NCBI RefSeq assembly: GCF_003594915.1
Contig: NZ_QZCS01000008.1
Span: 62,001 to 126,000, forward strand
Direction of reading: 5' to 3'
DNA: 64,000 nucleotides
DNA from: Enterobacter chuandaensis
Lineage (GTDB): Bacteria > Pseudomonadota > Gammaproteobacteria > Enterobacterales > Enterobacteriaceae
Shown here one piece after another: positions 27,817 through 37,204 of the stretch; position 1 is the first letter of the stretch, and each line of letters begins with the position of its first letter. The notes below the pieces were generated by a model that was not told where the DNA came from, searched no databases, and saw only the letters and a program-made list of their open reading frames with translations. The position numbers and the translations under genes were made by a program.

Positions 27817-30137
27817 TTACGTTTTCTCTCTTTCTTATCCGGCATCGCCAGCGGGGCCAGCAGGAAGGCGGTGAAAATACCGCTCACCAGCACAATACCA
27901 AAGCTGCTGATGGCCTGGGTGGCGCTGAAGACGAGCATGCCCAGCGTCAGCAGGGTGGTCATCATCGCCAGGGTAATTGCCAGCATCGAGGTCAGCGGCG
28001 TACCGCGCGGGTTGCTGAAAAACAGCGTGTAGTTAATGCCAATGCCGAGCACCAGTACCAGCGCCAGCAGTGAAAACAGGTTCACCGGGTGGCCCGTTGC
28101 GGCCAGCACCGCCAGCCCGCAGCTCAGCGACAGCACGGATGGCACCAGGCTTATCAGCCCTTTACGCCAGCCGAGGCGCAGCATCGCTCCGCAGGCAATC
28201 ACCGCCAGCGCGGCAAAGAGTAGCCCCGTCAGCAGCGTGCGGTAGAGGGCAAACAGGCTGTCAAAGCTGGCTTTGCGATCGACCCAGACGACCCCGTCAT
28301 GGCGCGCGGCCAGCTCATCGAGCGCCGCGCTGTTTTTCGCGCCGTCCACCGGCACCAGCACGCCGCTTTCCCCGTCGGGCAGGGTCAGCCAGAGCAGACG
28401 CCAGCCTTCGCTGGCCGGGCTGTTAAGCCACGCGTCCACGCTGACCGGCATGGCGTCGAGATTCGGGGATACGGCGTTAAGCCCGGCGCTTTTCAGCACG
28501 TTCGTCACCGCAGGGGCGGCGTTCCGCAGCAGCGTAAGGTCGCTTTTCTGGCGAGCCAGCGAGTTCAGCGGCAGGGTGCGCCAGCGGGCAATCTCTCCCG
28601 CTTTTTGCGCCTCGGCCAGCGCCGGGGTAAAGGCTTCCAGCCGCTCCAGCGTTTGCTGGGGCGAAGCGCCATACACCACAAACCATTTCTGATCGACGCT
28701 TTGGCCGGTCAGGGCGGTAATGGCTTTCTCCTGCGTCAGAATATCTTTCGGCAACGCCTGCAGCTGGGCGATGTCGTCGTCCACCTTCAGGGTGCTCATT
28801 CCCACGGCGGAGAGCAGCGCCAGCGCGACGGGCAGACCAACGGACAGTTTTTTACTGCGTCGCCAGGCGGCCAGCCAGCGCAGCATCAGGACCATAAAGG
28901 GAACCGGGCGCACCGGCAGACCCCGGCACAGCCACGGATGCCAGAAAATCACCGTCAGGCAGGAGGCGCTCAGCCCCGTCGCGGCAAATACCGCCATCTG
29001 GCGGATCCCGGGGAAGGGGGCCAGCATCATAATCAGGTAGGCGGCGACGGTCGTCAGCAGCGCCAGCAGCAGCGCATTGCGCACTTTCGCCAGGCTTTGC
29101 CAGGGGGAATGCTCCGCGCCGTGGACCATCCGTTCGGTCAGGTAGTAGAGCGTGTAGTCGGCCGAAATACCGATGATGCTCATGCTCATCACCAGCGTCA
29201 TCAGGTGCAGTTCGCCAAAGAGCAGCAGCGTCACCACCGTGCCCGCCAGCGCGCCGATGGCAATCGAGAGCACGCTCAGCAGCAGCGGGCGCAGAGAGCG
29301 GAACACCGCCACGATGAGCAGGAACACCCCGAGCAGGGTGGCGATGCCCAGCGTCGAGACGTCGCGCTTGGCCTGCTGGCTGGCGTAATCGCTGTAGAAC
29401 ACGGTTCCGCGCGAAAGCAGCTGCGCCTGCGGGTAATGCGCTTTGAGCGTCTGTTGCAGCGCGTTAAGCGTCGTCACGAGCCGGTGGGTCTGCTGCATAT
29501 CAAATGACGAGCCCGCCAGTTCGCCGTGCAGCAGATACCAGTAGTTCCCCGCTTCATCCTGCGTGACCAGCCAGCCGTCCATCAGCCGCAGCTTCTGGCC
29601 GTTTTGCGCCAGAGCGAGCTGCGAGCCGCGCATCAGCATCAGGGGATCGTTTTGCAGTTCTTTGCCGCTGACGCCGGAGAAGGCGGAGTAGAGCTGGGAT
29701 AAAATCCACTGCGCCTGTGCTTCTCCGCCGTTTTGCAGGCGGGCGCGGGTGGCCGGGTCAATCAGCCCGTTGCGGTGCTGCCAGAAGAATTCTCCCCAGG
29801 CCTTTTGCCCGGCGGCGTCCATCGGGCCTTTGACCTCACTGAGCGCGTCGCTGCTGTGCAGCAGTTCAAGCCACTGCTGCGCCACGCGCGGATCGGGCTC
29901 TTTGCCGGGGCTGACCAGCCAGACCAGCTGGCGGTCGAGACGTTGCATAAACCCGTCGTTGAGCGCCGGCGGGATCGCCCCCAGCGTCTGCTTCGGCAGC
30001 ATGGCCAGCACGCTGCTGTTCAGCCGCGCGCCGGGCAGCAGCGACAGCAGCACGCCCAGCATAATCAGACATACCGTGGCCCACAGCAGCGCCGGGCGCA
30101 GGGATTTACGGTGCGGCAAAGCGTTGGCGTTCGTCAT
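27813..30137 (-). CDS. apeM: MMPL/RND-type exporter ApeM
   Basis: 774-residue inner-membrane protein with two hydrophobic blocks. Each begins with one helix, then a large periplasmic loop (about 45-250 and 455-630), then five helices, the RND/MMPL plan. Typical intramembrane segments are MSIIGISADYTLYYLTERM in the first half and LVLGIGINYTLFFSNPRGT in the second. The likely role is export of the aryl polyene lipid from the inner membrane. The start overlaps the 3' end of apeL by 32 nt. Confidence 0.87.
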   Translation of the reverse strand: MTNANALPHRKSLRPALLWATVCLIMLGVLLSLLPGARLNSSVLAMLPKQTLGAIPPALNDGFMQRLDRQLVWLVSPGKEPDPRVAQQWLELLHSSDALSEVKGPMDAAGQKAWGEFFWQHRNGLIDPATRARLQNGGEAQAQWILSQLYSAFSGVSGKELQNDPLMLMRGSQLALAQNGQKLRLMDGWLVTQDEAGNYWYLLHGELAGSSFDMQQTHRLVTTLNALQQTLKAHYPQAQLLSRGTVFYSDYASQQAKRDVSTLGIATLLGVFLLIVAVFRSLRPLLLSVLSIAIGALAGTVVTLLLFGELHLMTLVMSMSIIGISADYTLYYLTERMVHGAEHSPWQSLAKVRNALLLALLTTVAAYLIMMLAPFPGIRQMAVFAATGLSASCLTVIFWHPWLCRGLPVRPVPFMVLMLRWLAAWRRSKKLSVGLPVALALLSAVGMSTLKVDDDIAQLQALPKDILTQEKAITALTGQSVDQKWFVVYGASPQQTLERLEAFTPALAEAQKAGEIARWRTLPLNSLARQKSDLTLLRNAAPAVTNVLKSAGLNAVSPNLDAMPVSVDAWLNSPASEGWRLLWLTLPDGESGVLVPVDGAKNSAALDELAARHDGVVWVDRKASFDSLFALYRTLLTGLLFAALAVIACGAMLRLGWRKGLISLVPSVLSLSCGLAVLAATGHPVNLFSLLALVLVLGIGINYTLFFSNPRGTPLTSMLAITLAMMTTLLTLGMLVFSATQAISSFGIVLVSGIFTAFLLAPLAMPDKKERKRK

Positions 30138-30711
30138 CGGTCAGGGTGGCGGGCGTCAGTTGGTGGTTTGAAAGGGCGATATCGGTACGGTCGCCCTGCT
30201 TATCGTTCAGGCGAATCGTCTCCAGATAGGTCGCGCCGCCCAGATCGAGGGTGGCGAAAATCTTGTCCAGCGGCGTCGTTTTTGGCGTAAGCACCAGCGA
30301 CCAGCGGCCCGCGCCCAGGTCTTTAAAATCGATGCGGAAGTTCTCTTCCAGCACCTTGCGGTCGGCCTGGAACAGGGCTCGCAGAAGGTGGTTGAACTGG
30401 AACATCTGCGGATTATTGTCGGCGGTGATGGTCTGCGGCGGCTGGCCGTTGATCGCCTGAACCATCCGCTTGTCGTCCAGCAGGAGCGTCATCGGAAACG
30501 GCGCTTTTTGATCCCACAGCAGGCCGCTGTCGCGGGCGATCAGCATCTCGCCCTGCGAGCGCAGCGGCTGCGGCATATCTTTTATCGTGCGGACCTGTTC
30601 GAAGTGCGCGCGCACCACGGGCTGCTCGGTGAAGCGCTGCTGCAGTTCATCCAGCGTCACGGCGCTGACCAGCGGGCTGACGATCAGCGCCAGCAAAGGC
30701 AACCATTTCAT
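30106..30711 (-). CDS. apeL: LolA-like periplasmic carrier ApeL
   Basis: 201 residues with a cleavable signal peptide (MKWLPLLALIVSPLVSA) followed by TLDELQQRF. The pattern resembles outer-membrane lipoprotein carrier LolA, including FEQVRTIKDMPQPLRSQGEM and the GLLWDQKAPFP segment. In the cluster it probably binds the lipidic pigment in the periplasm and hands it to the outer membrane. It overlaps apeK by 4 nt and apeM by 32 nt. Confidence 0.85.
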   Translation of the reverse strand: MKWLPLLALIVSPLVSAVTLDELQQRFTEQPVVRAHFEQVRTIKDMPQPLRSQGEMLIARDSGLLWDQKAPFPMTLLLDDKRMVQAINGQPPQTITADNNPQMFQFNHLLRALFQADRKVLEENFRIDFKDLGAGRWSLVLTPKTTPLDKIFATLDLGGATYLETIRLNDKQGDRTDIALSNHQLTPATLTDDERQRFAAP

Positions 30712-31130
30712 GGCGTGACTCCCATACGTTCAAACAGAATTGCCGGGCTGACAAAGCACATTTCGCGGGTGGCTTCTTCGACCGCCACCTGGATGGTGTA
30801 CCCGGTGGTAGTGCGTTTGCCGGTCTGCGCATCGAATATTTGATAGGCAATGCGCAGACGGTTTTCATACTCTTCAATCTGCGCGCGGACGCGAATGCGC
30901 TGCTCAAAGGTCACCGCATCGCGGTATTTCACCCGCGTGTCGACAACGGGCCAGACGTAGCCGGAGGCCTTCATCTGGCGATAGCCATAGTCAAACTGAT
31001 TGAGCAGTGCCTCACGGGCGATCTCAAAATAGCGGAAATAGTTGCCGTGCCAGACCACGCCCATCATATCGACGTCGTGGAACGGAACGGTGATCTCAAC
31101 TTCAGTCGTAAAGCGGGGATCGGTCAGCAC
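30708..31130 (-). CDS. apeK: hot-dog thioesterase ApeK
   Basis: 140-residue 4HBT-type thioesterase. The family signature is VPFHDVDMMGVVWHGNYFRYFE, with the catalytic Asp in the D-x-M-G-V-V-W-H-G-N pattern, as in 4-hydroxybenzoyl-CoA thioesterase and YbgC. It probably releases the acyl chain or proofreads ACP-bound intermediates. The start lies 3 nt after the apeJ stop and the end overlaps apeL by 4 nt. Confidence 0.86.
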   Translation of the reverse strand: MLTDPRFTTEVEITVPFHDVDMMGVVWHGNYFRYFEIAREALLNQFDYGYRQMKASGYVWPVVDTRVKYRDAVTFEQRIRVRAQIEEYENRLRIAYQIFDAQTGKRTTTGYTIQVAVEEATREMCFVSPAILFERMGVTP

Positions 31131-31133
31131 CCT

Positions 31134-32825
31134 TTACTCCTTCTCTCTGGACTCTGGCAGATGCCAGAAATCGAAAAAATTAAACCAGTCGAGCGGCGAC
31201 ATCAGGGCGTAATGCTCCAGCCGCTGCGCGTAGCGATCGACGGTAGCCTGCAGCGCCTGCTGGCGTTCCCCGCGCGGCAGGATCAGCGGGTCGGCAAACG
31301 GCTCGCTGCGCAGGACAAGCTTCCCCTGCTGGCGCAGGGCGAAAATCAGCACCACCGGACAGCGCAGGATGGAGGCCAGGATAAACGGCCCCTGAGGGAA
31401 CGGCGCGGGCTGGCCCATGAACGGGCTCCAGATCACCCGCCACTCGCCGCCACGCTGCGGATTCACCGCGATGCGGTCGCCCACGATCGCGACCCATTCT
31501 CCGCGCTCAAGCTTCTCTTTGATGGCGATGGCGGTGTCCGGGCCGATGTCGGTGACCGACATCAAATTCACGCCGGCCTGAGGCGCCATTTCGCGCATAA
31601 TTTGCTTAAAGCGCTGGGCGTTTTCGCTGAAGACCAGGGCGTTGATGGTTTTACTGCCGTCCAGCTGGGCCAGCGCCCGGCAGGCTTCGACGTCGCCAAG
31701 ATGCGAGGCCAGCAGCAGCTTGCCCTGCGGCGTCGCGATATTAAGCGTTTCGCTCGCGCCGGGAGCAAAGACCACGTCGCGCGTAAACTTCAGCTCACCT
31801 CGCCAACTGGCGACTTTGTCCAGCATCGCGTTGCCGAAGCGCATGAAATGGAAAAAGCTGTTGAACCGTGGGGGAACGGGCATGTTTCGCTGAGTCAGAA
31901 CCAGCTTCACCCGCGAAATCCACTGCTGCGAAGCCTGGCGCGCCTGCCGCGCGATAAGCCAGTACACGCCGATCACCGGCCACAGCAGCACGGTAAAGGC
32001 CCGCCGTCCCAGCAGCTGCCAGACCCGCAGCATCAGGCGCATCCCCCACAGACCCTTGACCTCGTCCTGCTGCGCCCAGTGCTGGCCGCGTCGACGGAAG
32101 ATCAGGCCGGGAATGCGGGGCAGCATGCCGAAGAACAGCCGGGTATGCATCAGGGAGATCCGCACGTTATCTTTTAACGCGTCGAAATGGGACAACCCGT
32201 CCTGCGGGTAGGTCACACGGGTGGGCAGAAAGACGCTGGTGTTGCCTTGCCAGTAGAGACGGACCATCACTTCGGTGTCAAAGTCCATCCGTTTACCGAG
32301 CGTTTCACGCGCGGCCAGACGCAGCGTGGGCGCGACCGGGTAAACACGAAAGCCGCACATGCTGTCTTTAAGCTGCAGCGATAAGGTTTCAATCCACACC
32401 CAGACGTGGGTGACCCAGCGTCCGTAGAGTCGCGAACGCGGAATAGAATCATCGTAAATGGGCTGGCCGGAAATCAGCGCATCCGGGTGGCGCTCCGCCA
32501 GCGCCAGCAGTTTGGGAATATCTTCGATGGCGTGCTGGCCGTCCGCATCCACCTGCACGGCGTGGGTATAACCCGCACGCGCGCACTCCTCCAGCCCCCT
32601 GATGACCGCGGCACCTTTCCCGGCGTTTTGTGCCAGACGGACCAGCGTCATCTGCGGCTGCTCTGCTGCGAGGCGCTCCAGCTCCTGACGGGTGACGGCT
32701 TCGCTGCCGTCATCCACCACCAGGCACGGCAGGCCAAACGGCGCGAGACGCGACAGCACGCTGGCGATCATGGCGCCGTGGTTGTAGCACGGGATCAGCA
32801 CGCAGGGGCGGAAGGTTACTGACAT
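31134..32825 (-). CDS. apeJ: glycosyltransferase/acyltransferase fusion ApeJ
   Basis: 563 residues in two domains. Residues about 1-240 form a GT-A family-2 glycosyltransferase (CVLIPCYNHG, LVVDDGSE, VDADGQHAIEDI). Residues about 260-563 resemble LpxL-type lipid acyltransferases (LASHLGDVEACRAL, VAIVGDRIAVNP). Such a fusion can build a glycolipid anchor for the polyene, consistent with the outer-membrane location of APE pigments. The start overlaps apeI by 10 nt. The order of its two reactions is not known from sequence. Confidence 0.87.
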   Translation of the reverse strand: MSVTFRPCVLIPCYNHGAMIASVLSRLAPFGLPCLVVDDGSEAVTRQELERLAAEQPQMTLVRLAQNAGKGAAVIRGLEECARAGYTHAVQVDADGQHAIEDIPKLLALAERHPDALISGQPIYDDSIPRSRLYGRWVTHVWVWIETLSLQLKDSMCGFRVYPVAPTLRLAARETLGKRMDFDTEVMVRLYWQGNTSVFLPTRVTYPQDGLSHFDALKDNVRISLMHTRLFFGMLPRIPGLIFRRRGQHWAQQDEVKGLWGMRLMLRVWQLLGRRAFTVLLWPVIGVYWLIARQARQASQQWISRVKLVLTQRNMPVPPRFNSFFHFMRFGNAMLDKVASWRGELKFTRDVVFAPGASETLNIATPQGKLLLASHLGDVEACRALAQLDGSKTINALVFSENAQRFKQIMREMAPQAGVNLMSVTDIGPDTAIAIKEKLERGEWVAIVGDRIAVNPQRGGEWRVIWSPFMGQPAPFPQGPFILASILRCPVVLIFALRQQGKLVLRSEPFADPLILPRGERQQALQATVDRYAQRLEHYALMSPLDWFNFFDFWHLPESREKE

Positions 32826-33169
32826 AGACGAATTTTCCCGCTGCTGGCGGTATGGCGTTCAGCCCCGTCATGACGCAGGTAGCTGAAGGACAGCATTTTG
32901 CGTTCGGCGTGCCACTCAAGCACCAGCGTCACCGTGGTTTCCGGCAGCAGAGGCGCCTGGAACTTCACGTTTTGAATGCTGTGAAAGCGATAGCCTGGTG
33001 CCAGTAAGGTCGTTGCGTAGTGCATCACCCAGTCAAGCTGCGCAACGCCGGGCAGCAGCGGCTGTACGGCAAAATGGCCCTGAAACCAGAACAGAGAGGC
33101 GTCGAGATGTAACACGATCTCCAGTTTCTCCGGCTGTGCCTGATGGCGCTCAATTTCATGAATTTTCAT
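32816..33169 (-). CDS. apeI: aryl polyene dehydratase ApeI
   Basis: 117-residue single hot-dog protein of the FabA/FabZ-like class, with LDASLFWFQGHFAVQPLLPG, where GHF and the PG turn match FabZ. It is thought to act with ApeP as the 3-hydroxyacyl-ACP dehydratase. It overlaps the end of apeH by 14 nt and the start of apeJ by 10 nt. Confidence 0.85.
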   Translation of the reverse strand: MKIHEIERHQAQPEKLEIVLHLDASLFWFQGHFAVQPLLPGVAQLDWVMHYATTLLAPGYRFHSIQNVKFQAPLLPETTVTLVLEWHAERKMLSFSYLRHDGAERHTASSGKIRLCQ

Positions 33170-34517
33170 GAAATAACTCCTCTAACTGCGCATAGACACG
33201 CTTGTTCATACTGTTTACCGGCATTTCATCGACAATGCGCCAGTAGCGTGGAACGGCGACCGGCTCAAGCCACGGGAGCAGGGCGCGACGCCAGGCGAAC
33301 TCCTGCGCTTTTTTGTCCTGCATATACCCGCGCTGACGAACCGCTTCGTCCAGCACCAGCAGTGCGCCAATCCCCTGACGGCCCCCGCGCGTAACCGGCA
33401 GCGCAGCCGCTTCGCAAACGCCGTCGAGCTCCAGCAGGCGACGTTCGATCTCGTTAAGCGAGATGCGCTTTTCTTCAATTTTGACCACCCGCCCGCGACG
33501 CCCGGCGATGCTGAACAGCCCCACGCTGTCGAAGTGGAGGATATCGTCCAGCTGGAGTCCTTCAACCTCATGGATCAGCGGCGACGTGACGCGGCAGGCT
33601 TCGCCTTCCTGATGGAAGTTTACGCCGGGGAAGGGCAGCCATGGCAGGCTATCTTCCCGGCGATGGCGCCAGGCGAGGATCCCGGTTTCGGTGCTGCCAT
33701 AAATTTCGTCCGGCCAGATGTTAAGCCAGCCAACCGTGGTGGAGACGTCACGCCAGGGCAGCATTCCACCTGCGGAAATCAGCACCCTGACGGGCGGCGC
33801 GGCCAGCTCGGTATCCAGGCGCTTCAGAAACGCCGGGCTGCTGATGAACAGATAATGCCGGTCATGAGGAAGGGCGGCCAGCTGCTCTGCGTAGTAGAGC
33901 ATCGCGGCATGCAGCGGCAGGCCCATCGCCATCGGCAATACGATGCGGAAGGTGAGGCCATAGAGATGTTGCGGGACGACGGAGGCCACAACGCTACAGC
34001 CAGCCAGACGCACGCCGAAACGGTCAGCCAGCAGGCGGGCTTCGCGATCCAGGCTGACGATGTGCTTAATCACCCGGCGCGGCGTACCCGTAGAGCCGGA
34101 GGTGAACAGCTCAACGAAGCGGTTTTCGTCAATCGCGGGCAGGGGCGCCCAGTGGCCGATCGTCTGGTGGCGGGAGGCCACCACAATCAGCTTCCCATGG
34201 ATATCGAGAGTGCGATCGCTCAGGACGCCGCTAAACAGCGACTGCTGCTCTTCAAGCAGCGAAACGCGGCTATGGCCGGGAATAACCGGCGTTTTACCGG
34301 CATGCAGCGAGGCCAGCAGCGCAACAATAAACAGGTAGCTGTTTTCAAAGCACAGCGCCCAGCGCTCGCCCTCCTGCTGACGCAGGGTGTTAACCAGTAA
34401 CGTCACGTCGTGGCGCAGCTGGCCCAGCGTCCAGATACGGTCGTCAAGCCAGGCAACGGGCGTGTCGTCTGGGCGCGGCGCGTTTAACCACTGGCCCAGC
34501 GGAAGGGGGTTATTCAT
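33156..34517 (-). CDS. apeH: AMP-dependent acyl-ACP/CoA ligase ApeH
   Basis: 453-residue ANL-superfamily adenylating enzyme. The phosphate-binding motif is LFTSGSTGTPRRVIKH; further motifs are PDEIYGSTETGILAWR and GRRGRVVKIEEKRISLNE. In characterised APE systems ApeH loads an aromatic starter such as 4-hydroxybenzoate onto an ACP. No ammonia lyase is encoded in the cluster, so the starter must come from general metabolism. The gene overlaps apeG by 8 nt and apeI by 14 nt. Confidence 0.88.
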   Translation of the reverse strand: MNNPLPLGQWLNAPRPDDTPVAWLDDRIWTLGQLRHDVTLLVNTLRQQEGERWALCFENSYLFIVALLASLHAGKTPVIPGHSRVSLLEEQQSLFSGVLSDRTLDIHGKLIVVASRHQTIGHWAPLPAIDENRFVELFTSGSTGTPRRVIKHIVSLDREARLLADRFGVRLAGCSVVASVVPQHLYGLTFRIVLPMAMGLPLHAAMLYYAEQLAALPHDRHYLFISSPAFLKRLDTELAAPPVRVLISAGGMLPWRDVSTTVGWLNIWPDEIYGSTETGILAWRHRREDSLPWLPFPGVNFHQEGEACRVTSPLIHEVEGLQLDDILHFDSVGLFSIAGRRGRVVKIEEKRISLNEIERRLLELDGVCEAAALPVTRGGRQGIGALLVLDEAVRQRGYMQDKKAQEFAWRRALLPWLEPVAVPRYWRIVDEMPVNSMNKRVYAQLEELFHENS

Positions 34518-35097
34518 TGTGCATCTCTTTTTTTATCACCCGCTGGCGCACCAGCCACTCTGTCGCCATCAGCGTCCCCATCAGGATGTAGGCCACCATA
34601 CCGTTCCACAGCGTCCACAGATGCATGTCGCCGTGCAGGACGGTAAACAGCGCCATCGCCCCGTTGCCGATGAAAAAGCCGCACCAGACAAGGGTCACCC
34701 TGCGGGTATAGCGCACGCCCTCCGGGGGTAGATTGGGCTCACGCAGGCGCGCCAGGCGTTCAACCAGCGGCATCGCTGTCCACAGCGAACCGCCAAAAAC
34801 GGCCAGCATCACAAGATTAACGACCACAGGGTAGAACAGCAGCCACTGGTGGGTTTTCAGCAGGTAGCTTGCCGCGCAGAGCGCGATCCCCGCCAGCGCC
34901 ACGCACTGCACCACATACCGCATCGGGCCGGTGTTTCGCCGCGCCTGACGCAGCCGCAGCAGCAACAGCAGCGCCATCACGGGCAGCAGCCACGGCAGGC
35001 TGTTATGCGTCAGCCCAAATCCAATCAGGAAGGGCCACGCCAGCAGCATCAACCCCGTCAGCAGTGGGATGAGCGGGAACGTCCGTCCACCACGCAC
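34510..35097 (-). CDS. apeG: membrane protein ApeG (COG4648-like)
   Basis: 195 residues with six or so hydrophobic segments and Arg-rich connecting loops (LLLRLRQARRNTG, LARLREPNLPPEG). It matches the conserved membrane protein of APE clusters, whose function is not established; a role in membrane assembly of the synthase or in export is possible. It starts 6 nt after apeF and overlaps apeH by 8 nt. Confidence 0.8.
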   Translation of the reverse strand: MRGGRTFPLIPLLTGLMLLAWPFLIGFGLTHNSLPWLLPVMALLLLLRLRQARRNTGPMRYVVQCVALAGIALCAASYLLKTHQWLLFYPVVVNLVMLAVFGGSLWTAMPLVERLARLREPNLPPEGVRYTRRVTLVWCGFFIGNGAMALFTVLHGDMHLWTLWNGMVAYILMGTLMATEWLVRQRVIKKEMHNE

Positions 35098-35103
35098 GAC
35101 GTC

Positions 35104-35355
35104 TTACTCTTCGCGCAGAAGCTGTTCGACGGCGTCTACCACATCCTGAACGGTACGAACCGATTTGAAGGTTTCCGGCTTGATTTTCTTACCGGTTTTC
35201 TTCTGCAGATGGACAATCATGTCCACCGCGTCAATGCTGTCCAGCTCCAGATCTTCGTAAAGACGGGCTTCGGGCGTAATGTCCTGCGGGTCGATTTCAA
35301 AGAGTTTGGTCAGAAGGCCGCAGACTTCCTGATAAATGGTTTCCTGGTCGGTCAT
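35104..35355 (-). CDS. apeF: acyl carrier protein ApeF
   Basis: 83-residue acyl carrier protein. The phosphopantetheine site is Ser40 in EDLELDSIDAVDMIV. It is acidic and four-helical in pattern, as expected. It is one of two ACPs in tandem, with apeE 10 nt upstream; AcpT at the end of the operon is the likely modifying enzyme. The two ACPs are thought to split starter loading and chain extension. Confidence 0.92.
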   Translation of the reverse strand: MTDQETIYQEVCGLLTKLFEIDPQDITPEARLYEDLELDSIDAVDMIVHLQKKTGKKIKPETFKSVRTVQDVVDAVEQLLREE

Positions 35356-35365
35356 CGTTCACACC

Positions 35366-35626
35366 TCAGGCGCGTTGAGCGTGGATAAAGGACGCCAGCG
35401 TGGCGACGGAAAAGAAGTGCTGGCGCATCTCTTCGCTTTCGGCAGAAAGCACCACGCCATACTGGTTTTTCACCGCCAGACCCAGCTCCAGCGCGTCGAT
35501 AGAGTCGAGACCCAGCCCATCGCCAAACAGCGCGGCATCGGTATCAATATCCTCTGCGGTAAGCTCGTCCAGATTCAGCGTGGTGATAATGAGATTCTTA
35601 ATTTCAAGATAAAGCGCTTGCATCAT
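35366..35626 (-). CDS. apeE: acyl carrier protein ApeE
   Basis: 86-residue acyl carrier protein with the phosphopantetheine Ser42 in GLGLDSIDALELGLAV. Two ATGs are adjacent (35626 and 35623). It overlaps the end of apeD by about 23 nt. In the Xenorhabdus APE system this ACP carries the growing polyene; the same is likely here. Confidence 0.92.
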   Translation of the reverse strand: MMQALYLEIKNLIITTLNLDELTAEDIDTDAALFGDGLGLDSIDALELGLAVKNQYGVVLSAESEEMRQHFFSVATLASFIHAQRA

Positions 35627-36419
35627 TAATTCCTGACAAAGATTGAAGGCCTGATGTTAATCGATGCTGCAGGTGCCGGTTTAACTGCCTTGCCGTCAGT
35701 GCCGGTTCTTGTTGCCTTGCATCGTAAAATTCGTCGATGTTCACGCGGTCGCGGACATCCACGGTGAAGACGGGTTTTGCGGGCGGTACATCATACCAGC
35801 GGCTTTTTTTATCCAGCAGGTGCTCGCTGCAGTGGATGAGAACGATCCGCAGATCGCTGTGGCAGCGCACGGCGATATTTGCCGCGCCGCGCTGGAGGGT
35901 CATCGCCTCGCCTGGGCGGGTCCGCGTCCCTTCAGGGAAGATTAACAGCGTGTCGCCCTGGGCCAGACGCTGCTGGCTGGCGGCGAGCAGGGGCTCGGCT
36001 TCGCTGTTAATCAGATAGTCCGCCGCGCGGATAACGCCGCTGACAAAGGGATTGCGCAGCAGGGCGCTTTTCACCAGACAGTCGGTTTCCGGCATCACCG
36101 ACGCCAGAATCACGTAGTCAATTAACGTCGGGTGGTTAGCCACCACCAGACAGCCCCGTTCGCCGCGCAGGGCGTCAAGATTGTGGATGCGATAGTCCAG
36201 CACCCCGGTGCCGCGGGCCACGGTTAAGAAGAAGCGGAAGCTGGCCGCAATGCTGCGGCGTGCCAGACGACGGCGTTTGGCGCGATCGCGCTGGACAATC
36301 AGCAGCAGGTTGAACCAGACCAGCGACAGCAGCAGTCCGCCCGCGCCAAACAGCGCGAAGCAGAATCCGGTCATGACCAGACGCCAGAGCCAGTTGATGC
36401 GGGCGGTCAGGCGGTTCAT
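35604..36419 (-). CDS. apeD: 1-acylglycerol-3-phosphate-type acyltransferase ApeD
   Basis: 271 residues from ATG 36419 (MNRLTARINWLW), which overlaps the apeC stop as ATGA; a start 6 codons earlier is possible but unlikely. The PlsC-type motif VANHPTLIDYVI (H-x4-D) and the FPEGTRTRPGE motif are intact. A hydrophobic N-terminal helix (about 15-40) anchors it in the membrane. It probably acylates the lipid anchor that will carry the pigment. Confidence 0.87.
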   Translation of the reverse strand: MNRLTARINWLWRLVMTGFCFALFGAGGLLLSLVWFNLLLIVQRDRAKRRRLARRSIAASFRFFLTVARGTGVLDYRIHNLDALRGERGCLVVANHPTLIDYVILASVMPETDCLVKSALLRNPFVSGVIRAADYLINSEAEPLLAASQQRLAQGDTLLIFPEGTRTRPGEAMTLQRGAANIAVRCHSDLRIVLIHCSEHLLDKKSRWYDVPPAKPVFTVDVRDRVNIDEFYDARQQEPALTARQLNRHLQHRLTSGLQSLSGINDASALS

Positions 36420-37138
36420 TGGCGCGTCCACTGCCACAGCAAACGTTCGCCGGAGACCACAAACTGGCTTTCCTCGCTGAGGTAGCGTTGCAGGAACATC
36501 AGGCTTTGCGGCAGGGCGGGCTCTTCACCCGTGCTGCCGCTGCGGGTCTCACATTGCAACTCGCGGCCAGCTTCAATCACCAGCGCCAGCGCGTACGGCC
36601 AGGTGGGCATCTGCGGCGGTAACGCCGGGTGGTAAAATTCCGGCAGCGCGCCGTCAAAGTCCACCAGCAGGACGCGGGAGTAGCCCGCCTGCAGCAGGCT
36701 CAGCACTTCGCATAAGGCCTGCTGGAAGGTGTCCAGCCCGGCAGAGATGGATGACGAGACGATGGCCTGGCGTGCGGTAATTGTGAGATTGCCCACCGCG
36801 GAATTGTGCACGGACATGGCGAAGTCGGTAGGCGAAACGGACTGCCCGGTCGCCAGAGCATGCAGGATACGGTAGTTGCGCTCCAGCTCGCCGTGGCGGC
36901 TGGCATAGACGACGGCGTCAATGGCGTGGCTTTGCAGCATGGCAAGACCAATATCCACCGCCAGCTTACTGCCTGAATTGAGGCGGCGCGCGGTCATCAT
37001 CGGTAACGCGGTCAGCCGTGGGAGCGGCGCTGATGGGTCTATCGTCGCCTGCAGGCGTGACCACGCCTGCCACTCTGCGGCATCGCTTAGTCCTGGCGCT
37101 CTTGCCTGCCAGTCAATAATGTTCAGTGAAAATTTCAT
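36416..37138 (-). CDS. apeC: chain-length-factor-like ketosynthase partner ApeC
   Basis: 240-residue protein matching the N-terminal half of beta-ketoacyl synthases (IGLAMLQSHAIDAVVYASRHGE). At the position of the active-site Cys it has AMSVHNSAVGNL and QAIVSSSISAG, so it is a catalytically dead chain-length factor. It has no C-terminal ketosynthase half. In Xenorhabdus the ApeO-ApeC pair forms the elongating condensing enzyme. A 66-nt gap separates it from the methyltransferase upstream. Confidence 0.87.
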   Translation of the reverse strand: MKFSLNIIDWQARAPGLSDAAEWQAWSRLQATIDPSAPLPRLTALPMMTARRLNSGSKLAVDIGLAMLQSHAIDAVVYASRHGELERNYRILHALATGQSVSPTDFAMSVHNSAVGNLTITARQAIVSSSISAGLDTFQQALCEVLSLLQAGYSRVLLVDFDGALPEFYHPALPPQMPTWPYALALVIEAGRELQCETRSGSTGEEPALPQSLMFLQRYLSEESQFVVSGERLLWQWTRQ

Positions 37139-37204
37139 CTACGCGCGTCCGCGGAAAAACCGTATTCAAAGGGCAGGCTGGGCCACCCGGGCAGCTAAAC
37201 TGCT

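Noticed and set aside
28299..29507. 402-codon open frame antisense to apeM
   Set aside because: Gln/His/Arg-rich low-complexity product opposite a clear MMPL protein.
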